DNA of 64,000 nt from a virus. Both the position numbers and the translations under genes were made by a program. The stretch covers positions 1 to 64,000 of IMG/VR virus record IMGVR_UViG_3300021963_000110; one strand, 5' to 3'. Below, one piece after another: positions 1 through 6,145 of this stretch. Every line of letters starts with the position of its first letter. Within the stretch, counting starts at the first letter, position 1. A model generated the notes under the pieces. It made no database searches and was not told the origin of the DNA. It saw nothing but the letters and a program-made list of their open reading frames with translations.

Positions 1-173
1 GCTTTGTTAAATGTTACTTTTACACGCATATTAGCTCCTGTGTTTTGCGCTACAATGTCATTATTATAAGTGCTTTTGGACACTTCGTCAAGCAAAGACC
101 CTTTACTGCGCTGGGTCTTTTGCATTTGCATTTTATTTGCATTTGCACTGTTTGACTGTTTTTTTGTTACCAT
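1..173 (-). CDS. Hypothetical protein, N-terminal part only (runs off the left edge)
   Basis: An open frame of 57 codons begins at ATG 171-173 and stays open to the window edge, so the C-terminus is missing. The visible part is polar and low in complexity (MVTKKQSNSANANKMQMQK, then a Ser/Lys/Asn-rich stretch), and I do not recognise a family. It is transcribed leftward from its own consensus promoter at 180-208. No Shine-Dalgarno stands at a usable distance; the only purine run (AGGG) touches the ATG, so translation may be leaderless. It is divergent from the operon that starts at 288. Confidence 0.6.
   Translation of the reverse strand, partial: MVTKKQSNSANANKMQMQKTQRSKGSLLDEVSKSTYNNDIVAQNTGANMRVKVTFNK
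92..123 (-). other. Inverted repeat inside the 5' coding region
   Basis: The arms GCAAAGACCC (92-101) and GGGTCTTTTGC (113-123) are complementary apart from one extra base, with an 11-base loop. In the leftward mRNA the hairpin would lie about 50 to 80 nt from the predicted 5' end. No U-tract follows, so it does not look like a simple terminator. A regulatory role is only a guess. Confidence 0.35.
119..147. repeat. Two direct 12-bp repeats (TTTGCATTTGCA)
   Basis: The 12-mer occurs at 119-130 and 136-147, offset by 17 bases. Because 17 is not a multiple of three, the leftward gene reads one copy as Ala-Asn-Ala-Asn and the other as Met-Gln-Met-Gln. The repeat is therefore conserved at DNA level rather than protein level. 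Confidence 0.6.
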
Positions 174-179
174 GCCCTA

Positions 180-208
180 ATTATAGCACATTTTGCACAT
201 TCTGTCAA
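180..208 (-). promoter_or_regulatory. Consensus sigma70-type promoter, leftward
   Basis: On the minus strand TTGACA (203-208) and TATAAT (180-185) are both perfect and separated by 17 bp. Only six bases (TAGGGC) separate the -10 box from the ATG at 173, so the start codon coincides with the expected +1. This predicts a leaderless transcript for the partial leftward gene. Confidence 0.8.
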
Positions 209-252
209 CCGAAAACCCTTATCATATCATGGTCTTTTGAATACCCTTACGG

Positions 253-281
253 TTGACACGGATACTAAAAGGTGTTATAAT
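253..281 (+). promoter_or_regulatory. Consensus sigma70-type promoter, rightward
   Basis: TTGACA (253-258) and TATAAT (276-281) are both perfect with a 17-bp spacer. Six bases follow before ATG 288, the same geometry as the divergent promoter at 180-208. It is the likely main promoter of the rightward small-gene operon and predicts a leaderless first gene. Confidence 0.8.
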
Positions 282-287
282 TGTGGC

Positions 288-593
288 ATGATTAGAAAAA
301 AACGCATTGATCGTAAGCACATTGTCTACTGTCTGACTAACGTCGAGACTGGCGACTTCTATATTGGTATTACTCAGGGTTTCAGAAAAAGAGACCTCAA
401 AATACGCGTACAAAAGCACATTAGACGAGCATTGACTGAGCATAAGTCCTGGGCATTATGCGACGCTATAAGGTCCTACGGGGTCTCAGCGTTTGTTGCA
501 CAAGAGCTTGCTGTCATTAGGGGCAAGCGTGAAGCGCATGCTTTGGAAAGATTGCTAATAGGTGAGTTGGCGCCAACATTGAATTCACATTAA
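288..593 (+). CDS. GIY-YIG family nuclease, small
   Basis: A 101-residue protein with the GIY-YIG signature: Val13-Tyr14 (in HIVYCLTN), then Tyr25-Ile26-Gly27 (DFYIG), and a C-terminal AHALERLLIGELAPTLN segment supplying the usual catalytic Glu. This fold cleaves DNA in homing and repair endonucleases; no extra specificity domain is present. The frame is open further upstream, but an ATG at 237 would lie upstream of the -35 box at 253, so I chose ATG 288. No Shine-Dalgarno is well placed before it. It is the first gene of the rightward operon. It could be a free-standing homing nuclease or a host-DNA nuclease; the sequence does not decide. Confidence 0.75.
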   Translation: MIRKKRIDRKHIVYCLTNVETGDFYIGITQGFRKRDLKIRVQKHIRRALTEHKSWALCDAIRSYGVSAFVAQELAVIRGKREAHALERLLIGELAPTLNSH

Positions 594-627
594 TCATGAA
601 AAAAGCGGATGGAGAAAGAGATAGATT

Positions 628-846
628 ATGAATAGTCGAGACATAAATAACTTACAGTTTCTAATGAATGCTTCTAATGAAGAATTCGAGCAATGGTGTT
701 TGCGTGCAACGCCAGATGATTATGATTATGCATTAAGTCTATTTAAGGCAAAACGTGCAATTGATATGATGCATCAATTAGAAAAACCTGTAAACGATAT
801 ATCTGATGCAAAAGATATATTAAAAAAATATACTCTAAAAGGTTAA
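628..846 (+). CDS. Conserved small phage protein, function unknown
   Basis: A 72-residue mostly helical acidic protein starting MNSRDINNLQFLMNASNEEF. The pattern of an FLMNAS-like start, then EEFEQW, then a DDYDYAL stretch resembles short unassigned proteins common in aquatic T4-like phages (recalled, not searched). A GGAG ribosome-binding site lies about 15 bases upstream of ATG 628. It is second in the rightward operon, ahead of another small unknown gene with only four bases between. There are no membrane segments and no Cys motif. Confidence 0.65.
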   Translation: MNSRDINNLQFLMNASNEEFEQWCLRATPDDYDYALSLFKAKRAIDMMHQLEKPVNDISDAKDILKKYTLKG

Positions 847-850
847 TATA

Positions 851-1096
851 ATGGGTAGACAATCCGATTGGTTTATTGCTAATGGTTATAAACATACCTA
901 CGATTTAGGTGATAGGATAATGGGTCTTTGGAATGGCATACCCTTTGTCGGTAGTGTAGGTAATGATCGTTTAGTTAATCTTATTGACGGACCTGAAATT
1001 ACTGTGCATTTAGATCTCCCTATTAAATATAAAGATACAGTGTATAACATCATTATAGTAAAGCACAAAGATGTGGTACGACTTAAGCAAAGCTGA
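851..1096 (+). CDS. Conserved small phage protein, function unknown
   Basis: An 81-residue beta-rich protein. The core GLWNGIPFVGSVGNDRLV followed by a VHLDLPIKYKDTVYNIIIVKH strand pattern looks like a small barrel or SH3-like module, and similar short proteins recur in T4-like aquatic phages (from memory). No catalytic motif is visible. It follows the preceding gene by four bases with an AAGG-type ribosome-binding site, so it is co-transcribed. Its 3' end overlaps a tiny membrane-peptide gene in another frame. Confidence 0.65.
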   Translation: MGRQSDWFIANGYKHTYDLGDRIMGLWNGIPFVGSVGNDRLVNLIDGPEITVHLDLPIKYKDTVYNIIIVKHKDVVRLKQS

Positions 1097-1169
1097 TTGG
1101 TTATTCTTAGCAATCGTCGTGTCATTTGAATTATGCTTTGTCATAATAGTATTGACTTATCTGTTGTAG
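1071..1169 (+). CDS. Tiny single-span membrane peptide
   Basis: A 32-residue frame, MWYDLSKADW followed by a hydrophobic stretch of about 20 residues (LFLAIVVSFELCFVIIVLTY). It overlaps the end of the preceding gene by 26 bases and ends just inside the promoter at 1152-1180. The composition is that of a one-pass membrane peptide. The ribosome-binding site is weak, which lowers confidence. It could be a lysis-timing, anti-holin or host-membrane peptide, but nothing here proves a role. Confidence 0.4.
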   Translation: MWYDLSKADWLFLAIVVSFELCFVIIVLTYLL

Positions 1170-1180
1170 TGCGTTATAAT
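1152..1180 (+). promoter_or_regulatory. Sigma70-type promoter, rightward
   Basis: TTGACT (1152-1157), a 17-bp spacer and TATAAT (1175-1180). A leader of about 15 bases with AAGGA before ATG 1203 follows, so unlike the first two promoters this one makes a conventional leadered mRNA. It sits in the only real gap of the rightward cluster and would re-start transcription of the genes from 1203 to 3516. Confidence 0.7.
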
Positions 1181-1202
1181 ATAAAGATTCACAAGGAACA
1201 AT

Positions 1203-1409
1203 ATGGATTTTAGAACAGAGATTATTGATGTTACTCGACGTCATTATGAGACAAAAATCGAGCAACATCGAATCAATGCAGAAGTTATTCTTAATCATGT
1301 AGTTAGTATCGGATTAGGTGAGGACATTACTAATGCGTTTGATAATGAGATTGCTAGAATGGCGGAGTATGAGAATAAACTGCTGACATTAAAACACTAT
1401 TTTAAATGA
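1203..1409 (+). CDS. Conserved small helical phage protein
   Basis: A 68-residue protein predicted to be all helix, with the pattern HYETKIEQHRINAEVILNH followed by a Gly-rich turn and a charged helix ending LLTLKHYF. I recall similar unassigned proteins from aquatic T4-like phages. It has its own promoter at 1152-1180 and a good AAGGA ribosome-binding site. Its stop overlaps the next start (ATGA at 1406-1409), indicating translational coupling. Confidence 0.7.
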   Translation: MDFRTEIIDVTRRHYETKIEQHRINAEVILNHVVSIGLGEDITNAFDNEIARMAEYENKLLTLKHYFK

Positions 1410-1651
1410 CTGATGATGATGCAGAGCAAGCTAGATTAAAAGCATTAAATGCCGCCCTTAAAGATATAAGAGCAGGCAAAGATCCGGATGCTGTTCTGGA
1501 AGCTATGTCTAAATCATTAACTGCAAAGTTAATGCATCCTATTATAGCTAAGATAAAGAATACTAAAATAGAATTTGATTTAGAAGAACATAAAAGAAAA
1601 TATAACGAAGCATTTACAAATGGAAGACACGGAAATAGCAGCAATAGCTAA
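1406..1651 (+). CDS. Small helical protein with a glutamyl-tRNA-reductase-dimerisation-like motif
   Basis: 81 residues, all-helical. The central MSKSLTAKLMHPIIAKIK resembles the helix of the C-terminal dimerisation domain of glutamyl-tRNA reductase (HemA), whose typical form is LxxxLTxKLxHxP. There is no catalytic or NADPH domain, so it cannot be the enzyme. If the resemblance is real it could be a binding partner or inhibitor of the host enzyme, but the motif is short and may be chance. It is coupled to the upstream gene through ATGA and overlapped by the next small gene. Confidence 0.6.
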   Translation: MTDDDAEQARLKALNAALKDIRAGKDPDAVLEAMSKSLTAKLMHPIIAKIKNTKIEFDLEEHKRKYNEAFTNGRHGNSSNS

Positions 1652-1766
1652 TCATATGCGAGAAGTATTCGGAGATAAAGTCCCCTCGCCTGAGCATTAT
1701 CCCAAGATGTTTGATTATTATCTAAAACTGTATATCTATTTTTATAGGAAAGATTTAGTAGTATGA
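1620..1766 (+). CDS. Conserved 48-residue phage protein
   Basis: The frame MEDTEIAAIANHMREVFGDK continues with a PSPEHYPKMFDYYLKLYIY segment. A short, aromatic-rich FGDK, P-x-P and YY-x-KLY pattern of this kind recurs in small proteins of aquatic T4-like phages, as far as I recall. It overlaps the previous gene by 32 bases and its TGA overlaps the next ATG (ATGA at 1763-1766). This end-to-end coupling on both sides supports it as a real gene despite its size. Confidence 0.6.
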   Translation: MEDTEIAAIANHMREVFGDKVPSPEHYPKMFDYYLKLYIYFYRKDLVV

Positions 1767-2047
1767 TTGTAAATAATATCCCAAGACCAAATGTCGATAA
1801 GCTCGATCATGCTGAATATATTGCAAGACAAATTCTTGATATTAAGCGAGCTGATACTATTAAAATGGATGAAGCACCTAGACGTGCACTTGAGAAAATT
1901 CAAGCAAATGCTCGTATAGAGCAAGCATATATTCAGGCAAAAGAATTAGAAGAATTAAAATTATATACTGCACATAATAAGCGGCAGGATTACTATGATT
2001 ACAAACGAATATTATTCGTTGGATTAAATTTTGATAGATATAGCTAA
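1763..2047 (+). CDS. Hypothetical helical protein
   Basis: A 94-residue, highly charged and largely helical protein (from HAEYIARQILDIKRAD through ALEKIQANARIEQAY), with a more hydrophobic C-terminal segment ending RILFVGLNFDRYS. I do not recognise a family. It overlaps its neighbours by ATGA at the start and by one base (TAATG) at the end, so it belongs to the same translational chain. Confidence 0.65.
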   Translation: MIVNNIPRPNVDKLDHAEYIARQILDIKRADTIKMDEAPRRALEKIQANARIEQAYIQAKELEELKLYTAHNKRQDYYDYKRILFVGLNFDRYS

Positions 2048-2379
2048 TGGCAATCGCACCAACACCCCTGCCTTGGAATAAAGGGATATTATATAATTCA
2101 GATAATGTGAAGCATACTGAGTATGCGATTGGCGGCAAACTGATAACGGCGCAGCTAAATATACAAGATTATGAAGCAATATTGCTTGAAGATGATCCGA
2201 ATTTTAAAGATGCACTTAAAGCTAGATTGCTCAACATGCTAGTAGAATATATGATGGATAATAAGTTAGTTGAATTTACCCAATACCAATCTGCAAGTAC
2301 AATGGCTCGTACTATATATGCTAGATGCTATGTTGCACCTGATTCACAAGTTAAAATACTTAAGACACTAAAAATATGA
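2047..2379 (+). CDS. Hypothetical protein
   Basis: A 110-residue soluble protein starting MAIAPTPLPWNKGILYNS. The N-terminal half appears beta-rich, then a helical acidic segment (ALKARLLNMLVEYMMDNKLV) and a C-terminal strand-like part. No motif was recognised. The Pro-rich start and the TMARTIYARCYVAP segment could suggest a small DNA- or protein-binding fold, without evidence. It is joined to the upstream gene by TAATG and to the nucleotidase gene by ATGA. Confidence 0.65.
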   Translation: MAIAPTPLPWNKGILYNSDNVKHTEYAIGGKLITAQLNIQDYEAILLEDDPNFKDALKARLLNMLVEYMMDNKLVEFTQYQSASTMARTIYARCYVAPDSQVKILKTLKI

Positions 2380-2906
2380 AAACAATTTATATTGATATGG
2401 ATGGAGTCGTTGCAGACTTCAATGGTTTTATAGGTAATGTACTCGGTCGCCCTGTTAAATGGACAGACAGAAGCATTACACCCGAAGAATGGGCTAAAGT
2501 CGGCGCAATTGAAGATGTATACTTTCAATTACCATTACTTAAAGATGCTACAACTCTTGTGGGATATTGCTCACAATTTAAAGATGAATACAATGTAGAG
2601 TTCTTAACAGCTTTACCAAGTAAAAAGTCTGTGCCAACAGCGTCGTCTGATAAAGAAAAATGGATTAATAAATACTTTCCTGGTTACAAAGTAAACTTTG
2701 GACCATTTAGTACTGATAAATGGAAATGGTGCAAGCCTGGCGATATGTTAATCGATGATAAGATGTCTAACATCGATGATTGGTTTGAAAAGGGCAAAGG
2801 CATTAGCATTTATTATAAAGAAAACATTCATGCTACCTTACATCATATTGATAAGGCAATTGGCAAGACAGAACCAATGAGATTTTTAGATGAAACAATT
2901 ACTTGA
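2376..2906 (+). CDS. HAD-family 5'(3')-deoxyribonucleotidase-like phosphatase
   Basis: A 176-residue HAD hydrolase. Motif I is IDMDGVVADF with nucleophile Asp7 and acid/base Asp9, motif II is LTALPS with Thr78, a candidate Lys at about 94 follows, and motif III is DMLIDDK with Asp127-Asp128. The DMDGVxADF form is typical of 5'-nucleotidases that strip phosphate from (d)NMPs. In a phage it would help recycle or rebalance host nucleotides, fitting the reductase, ThyX and dCMP deaminase elsewhere in the window. Length is normal for the family. It starts by ATGA overlap and its 3' end overlaps the next gene by 17 bases. Confidence 0.8.
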   Translation: MKTIYIDMDGVVADFNGFIGNVLGRPVKWTDRSITPEEWAKVGAIEDVYFQLPLLKDATTLVGYCSQFKDEYNVEFLTALPSKKSVPTASSDKEKWINKYFPGYKVNFGPFSTDKWKWCKPGDMLIDDKMSNIDDWFEKGKGISIYYKENIHATLHHIDKAIGKTEPMRFLDETIT

Positions 2907-3153
2907 AGACATAGCAAAAGAAGCAGGATTTGTATTTTGGGGTGAAGAAGAAATCGGAGACGGCATTGACTGGTCTTGCGATTATACTAAAGAACTAGAG
3001 AACCTAGTTGAATTAATCGTTGCAGAATGCGTTGATGCTGTAGAAGTATCTGATACACACCATGCATATACATCATTTACGCTTGGTATAGCAGAAACAT
3101 CTAAGGCCAAAGCAGTTAAAGCCATTAAGGATAGGTTCTATGGAAAAGATTAA
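2890..3153 (+). CDS. Conserved small acidic phage protein
   Basis: 87 residues, acidic and mixed helix. The ELENLVELIVAECVDAVEV helix followed by a Tyr/Phe/Thr-rich segment and a basic C-terminal KAVKAIKDRF helix is a pattern I recall in small unassigned proteins of T4-like phages (ELIVxEC core). No enzymatic motif. It overlaps the nucleotidase gene by 17 bases and the following membrane-peptide gene by 14 bases. Confidence 0.65.
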   Translation: MKQLLEDIAKEAGFVFWGEEEIGDGIDWSCDYTKELENLVELIVAECVDAVEVSDTHHAYTSFTLGIAETSKAKAVKAIKDRFYGKD

Positions 3154-3232
3154 ACCTGCATTATCATTTATACTCATAGCACTGGCAACCATTGCGATTG
3201 TTGTGCTGCAAATCTATCACGGGGCATACTAA
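3140..3232 (+). CDS. Tiny single-span membrane peptide
   Basis: A 30-residue frame, MEKIKPALSF followed by a hydrophobic stretch ILIALATIAIVVLQIYHGAY. The charged N-terminus and about 18 apolar residues give a clear one-pass membrane peptide. It overlaps the gene before it by 14 bases and hands over to the next gene by TAATG (3230-3234), as a coupled gene should. No function can be assigned. Confidence 0.5.
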   Translation: MEKIKPALSFILIALATIAIVVLQIYHGAY

Positions 3233-3516
3233 TGACAAATATTTTAGCTAGCTTTACAGATGACGAAATCGAAGAATGCTTTGAAGGTTCTTCGAATGTT
3301 GATATGGTAAGAGAAATTGCAAGCAAATGCGTAACTGAAAATAAAACCATTGCTGAAATGGCATTTGGTCAGATGTTTGCTCGTGCTATAGAGGGATTCA
3401 TCGGAGTCGAATATGAAGACAGCCCCGATGAATGGGAAGAAGCTTGGGATATAAATGAAGATTGGGGCATTAGTATTGCCCGCAATCTTAATGATCTTAT
3501 CTTATCAAAAAAATAA
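3232..3516 (+). CDS. Hypothetical acidic protein, last gene of the rightward operon
   Basis: 94 residues, strongly acidic (DDEIEECFEGSS, then EYEDSPDEWEEAWDINEDW), with no membrane segment and no recognised motif. The charge could suit a DNA-mimic or inhibitor role, but that is speculation. It is the last rightward gene. Its TAA is immediately followed by the stop of the leftward cupin gene at 3517, and I see no terminator hairpin between the converging operons. Confidence 0.65.
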   Translation: MTNILASFTDDEIEECFEGSSNVDMVREIASKCVTENKTIAEMAFGQMFARAIEGFIGVEYEDSPDEWEEAWDINEDWGISIARNLNDLILSKK

Positions 3517-3903
3517 TTATAAGTCTTTAACCTTATCGACTTTATCCCAATAGTCGTCTGGTACTATATTGGAACAATTTGGATCATGCTGTGGTCCAAA
3601 TATTTCCATGACTTCGCCATCTAAATCACGTAATGCAAACACACAATAGTATATTGTATTATCTTCTAACGCTGTTATTGCGTGTTTCTGTTCTTTGCGA
3701 ATGATGACAAATGTAGGAGCAGTAAACTCTTTAGGTTCTTTGCCTTCTACTTCAACTTTAATTTTACCAGATGTTAACAATGATATATGGTCAAACTTAT
3801 GTTTGTGACCTCCAGCAGTTTCGCCGGCTTTGCTTAAAACATTTTGTCTGACCCAAATGTTACCGAAGTAACCCATTTCAAATAATTGCGGTCCTGCACT
3901 CAT
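3517..3903 (-). CDS. Cupin-fold protein, copy 1 of 3
   Basis: A 128-residue single-domain cupin. The segment GHKHKFDHISLLTSGKIKVEV carries the metal-binding pattern with His33 and His35 (His39 nearby), and TAPTFVIIRKEQKHAI forms the second cupin motif. Two paralogues occur at 24178 and 28314; all three start with GYFGNIW(V/I)RQN. The family is unassigned to me. A sugar-modifying or tail-associated metal-binding role is possible given that each copy lies among adhesin genes. It is coupled to the upstream Trp-rich gene by ATGA and is the last gene of the leftward late unit. Confidence 0.75.
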   Translation of the reverse strand: MSAGPQLFEMGYFGNIWVRQNVLSKAGETAGGHKHKFDHISLLTSGKIKVEVEGKEPKEFTAPTFVIIRKEQKHAITALEDNTIYYCVFALRDLDGEVMEIFGPQHDPNCSNIVPDDYWDKVDKVKDL

Positions 3904-4328
3904 ACTTCAGCAACGGGTGTTTGTGCAATCCAAGATAATGTTGGTTCATCCCAATAATATGCTTTTTCAAAACTAAAATCGTCCGGTCTAGGCACAGGCG
4001 CATCCCACATACAATTTTCTTCCGAGAATACCCATGACGGAAATGGTTGATTCTGCATAGCTTGTGCAATCTTTGCTGCTTTTTCTTCAGCAGTCATATC
4101 GCGGTCTTCCCACACATCCATGACAACTCCGTCAACCCATTGATATGTAGGTTCGCCTCCTATATATTGATATATTCTATTATATGCTGGTCTTGCTACA
4201 CGAACAAATCTTGCAAAATCTGCAGGTAAATTATTCGTATCAATATGCGGGAATGCTTGTCTAAAGTTGTCCCCTAAGATAGGATGATCAACTGGTTGCC
4301 CGTCTACAATTTTAATATATAATTCCAT
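3900..4328 (-). CDS. Trp-rich tail-associated protein
   Basis: A 142-residue protein whose C-terminal third (PSWVFSEENCMWDAPVPRP, then YYWDEPTLSWI) matches the C-termini of the proteins at 22041 and 24642 and the tail of the cupin at 24178. The N-terminal half differs from those copies. The YxWDxxxxxW ending recalls tail-fibre assembly (Tfa-like) proteins. I infer a fibre chaperone or accessory role from this and from its place right after an adhesin gene. It starts at ATG 4328 and ends in an ATGA overlap with the cupin gene. Confidence 0.65.
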   Translation of the reverse strand: MELYIKIVDGQPVDHPILGDNFRQAFPHIDTNNLPADFARFVRVARPAYNRIYQYIGGEPTYQWVDGVVMDVWEDRDMTAEEKAAKIAQAMQNQPFPSWVFSEENCMWDAPVPRPDDFSFEKAYYWDEPTLSWIAQTPVAEV

Positions 4329-4347
4329 TTTATTTTCTCCTTGTACG

Positions 4348-4375
4348 TTTATACGTTTGCTGTATTTGTTGATGG
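4348..4375. repeat. 28-bp repeat at the 3' end of an adhesin gene (copy A)
   Basis: These 28 bases are identical to 18934-18961. Both copies encode the C-terminal PSTNTANV ending and stop codon of glycine-rich adhesins, so the 3' ends of the two genes share recent DNA-level ancestry. Confidence 0.8.
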
Positions 4376-6112
4376 ATACGCCCTATATAGGAATGTAGGA
4401 TTATATCCTGACCACATTAGTCGAACTGCACCATTTGCACCTGCACCGCCAACATACGATCCACTATTTAGAGTTCCACCGCCGCCGCCACCGCCAAAGC
4501 TGCCGCCCAACGCACCGGGCCCGTTGCCACCATTTGTGCCTCCAGAGCCGCCGCCGCCACCATTGAAGGCGGCTCCTGCCGCTCCGTTTGAACCTGCTCC
4601 ATATATACCTACACCGCCACCTGCGCTCGCGTATGCGCCGTTGGTACTCGCACCACCTCCACCGCCACCTCCACCTGAGCCTGCGGTTGAATTTACGGAG
4701 TAGCCATATGCACCTTGCGATCCGGTTCCACCGTTTCCGCTATAACCACCAGCACCACCGCCACCTGTACCAGAATAATCACCAGCGTACGCACCACCTG
4801 AGCCACCATTGCCACCGCCGCCTGGATAACTAGAAGGGTTAATAGCAATACCGCCGGCGGCCTGAGGGACAACTTGATCTTTGCCAGAGGTGCCACCGGT
4901 TGCTCTAATATATGAAGAATTGTTAAACCAACTAGTACCGCCAGGAGTACTTGGGTTATTAGCAGGAGCACCTGCACCAACATTTATTGAATATGTAGTT
5001 CCTGAAGTAACGGCAACGTTATTTACCCAGACAAGGCCACCTCCACCGCCGCCACCGCCGGAATAACGCCCGGGTCCTCCCTGATATCCACCGCCGCCTG
5101 CACCTACTGCAAGAACGCTAATGGTTGATACCCCGGCTGGTGCAACCCATGAGTAAGTGCCCGGTATTGTATATTCTGCTTGTCCCGGAGGAGTTATGCT
5201 TGTATCATTTATTATTACATTTGCATTTGCACGACCATTATCCAATGATATTGTAAAATATTCTGTGCCCTCTGTTAATAGATCTGCATTTGCAGTAAAG
5301 GTTAATACTTGGTTATTAGCTGTTAAATTGCCCGTCATTAAGGGCGAACCATTAAAGTCTACATTACTTACACCGGTAATGGTATATCCAAGCGGCAACT
5401 GGCTAAGTGCATTGGTTACAAATGTTACCGTGAAACTATTATCTTCATTTACAGATGCAACATTCGCCGTTAACGTATAATATGCAACAGATGTATCATT
5501 TATTATTACATTTGCATTTGCACGACCGTTATCCAATGATATTGTAAAATATTCTACACCGTCAAGTATTAAGTCTGCATTTGCAGTAAATGTTAATACT
5601 TGACCATTTGATGTAAAATTACCTGTTAGAGAAGGAGATCCAATGAAATCAATACTACTTACACCGCCTGTAATAGTATATCCCAATGGCAATGCGTGAA
5701 TAGCATTTGTATCAAGTGTTATATTAAACACATTGCCACCATATTCATTAACAGATGCAACATTTGCTGTTAATGTATAATACGAATCAGATATAGTAAC
5801 CGGTGCACGAGCTTGACCGTTATCAAGCGACATTACAAATGTTTCTGCCCCTTCTGTTACCAAATCATCGCTAATAGTATACGTTCTAGTTTCACCATTT
5901 GCGGTAAATGTTCCAGTTAACGATGCATTACCAATATCGGCAGAACTCACACCTGTAATTGTATAACCAAAAGAACCAGGTTTGTTCGTTGTAAAGGTTA
6001 TAGTAAATGAATTACCTTCTACGATATTTGTTACAGCTGTGAATAATCCGCTAACAGCCGGGGTAAGCACCATACTCAATCCCCCGCCAAATGATACGTT
6101 TCTTATTTCCAT
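4349..6112 (-). CDS. Calx-beta plus glycine-rich adhesin-like virion protein
   Basis: 587 residues. After a short anchor (MEIRNVSFGGGLSM) come three Calx-beta-like repeats of about 95 residues (roughly 20-110, 115-210 and 213-308). Each carries a DxxxEGxExFxxSLDNGxA motif and ends near NDT. Then comes a glycine-rich domain (about 320-570) opening YTIPGTYSWVAPAGVSTISV, of the type found in phage tail adhesins, where Gly-rich loops form the receptor-binding surface. The ending YPSTNTANV is shared with the protein at 18935. It is probably a distal fibre or tip protein. A late-type promoter motif lies at 6139-6145. Confidence 0.75.
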   Translation of the reverse strand: MEIRNVSFGGGLSMVLTPAVSGLFTAVTNIVEGNSFTITFTTNKPGSFGYTITGVSSADIGNASLTGTFTANGETRTYTISDDLVTEGAETFVMSLDNGQARAPVTISDSYYTLTANVASVNEYGGNVFNITLDTNAIHALPLGYTITGGVSSIDFIGSPSLTGNFTSNGQVLTFTANADLILDGVEYFTISLDNGRANANVIINDTSVAYYTLTANVASVNEDNSFTVTFVTNALSQLPLGYTITGVSNVDFNGSPLMTGNLTANNQVLTFTANADLLTEGTEYFTISLDNGRANANVIINDTSITPPGQAEYTIPGTYSWVAPAGVSTISVLAVGAGGGGYQGGPGRYSGGGGGGGGLVWVNNVAVTSGTTYSINVGAGAPANNPSTPGGTSWFNNSSYIRATGGTSGKDQVVPQAAGGIAINPSSYPGGGGNGGSGGAYAGDYSGTGGGGAGGYSGNGGTGSQGAYGYSVNSTAGSGGGGGGGGASTNGAYASAGGGVGIYGAGSNGAAGAAFNGGGGGSGGTNGGNGPGALGGSFGGGGGGGTLNSGSYVGGAGANGAVRLMWSGYNPTFLYRAYPSTNTANV

Positions 6113-6138
6113 TTATTTAACCTTTTATTTCTAAATTC

Positions 6139-6145
6139 TATTTAT
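6139..6145 (-). promoter_or_regulatory. Late-promoter-like ATAAATA
   Basis: On the minus strand this reads CATAAATAG, one base off the T4-type late octamer TATAAATA. It lies about 27 bases upstream of ATG 6112 and overlaps the TAA stop of the gene before it (6142-6144), as at 8503, 22038 and 28311. Confidence 0.5.

Noticed and set aside
237-287. Upstream ATG for the first GIY-YIG gene
   Set aside because: It lies before the -35 box at 253, and the extra 17 residues add nothing to the GIY-YIG domain. ATG 288 fits the promoter geometry.
3500-3530. Terminator between the converging operons
   Set aside because: The two stops are adjacent and I see no hairpin with a T-run on either strand.
4341-4703. 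Plus-strand proline-rich open frame over the glycine-rich adhesin
   Set aside because: GGN codons on the minus strand read as NCC on the plus strand, so long Pro-rich frames appear opposite each glycine-rich gene (also near 22565-23017 and 25209-25427). No start signals or family support them.
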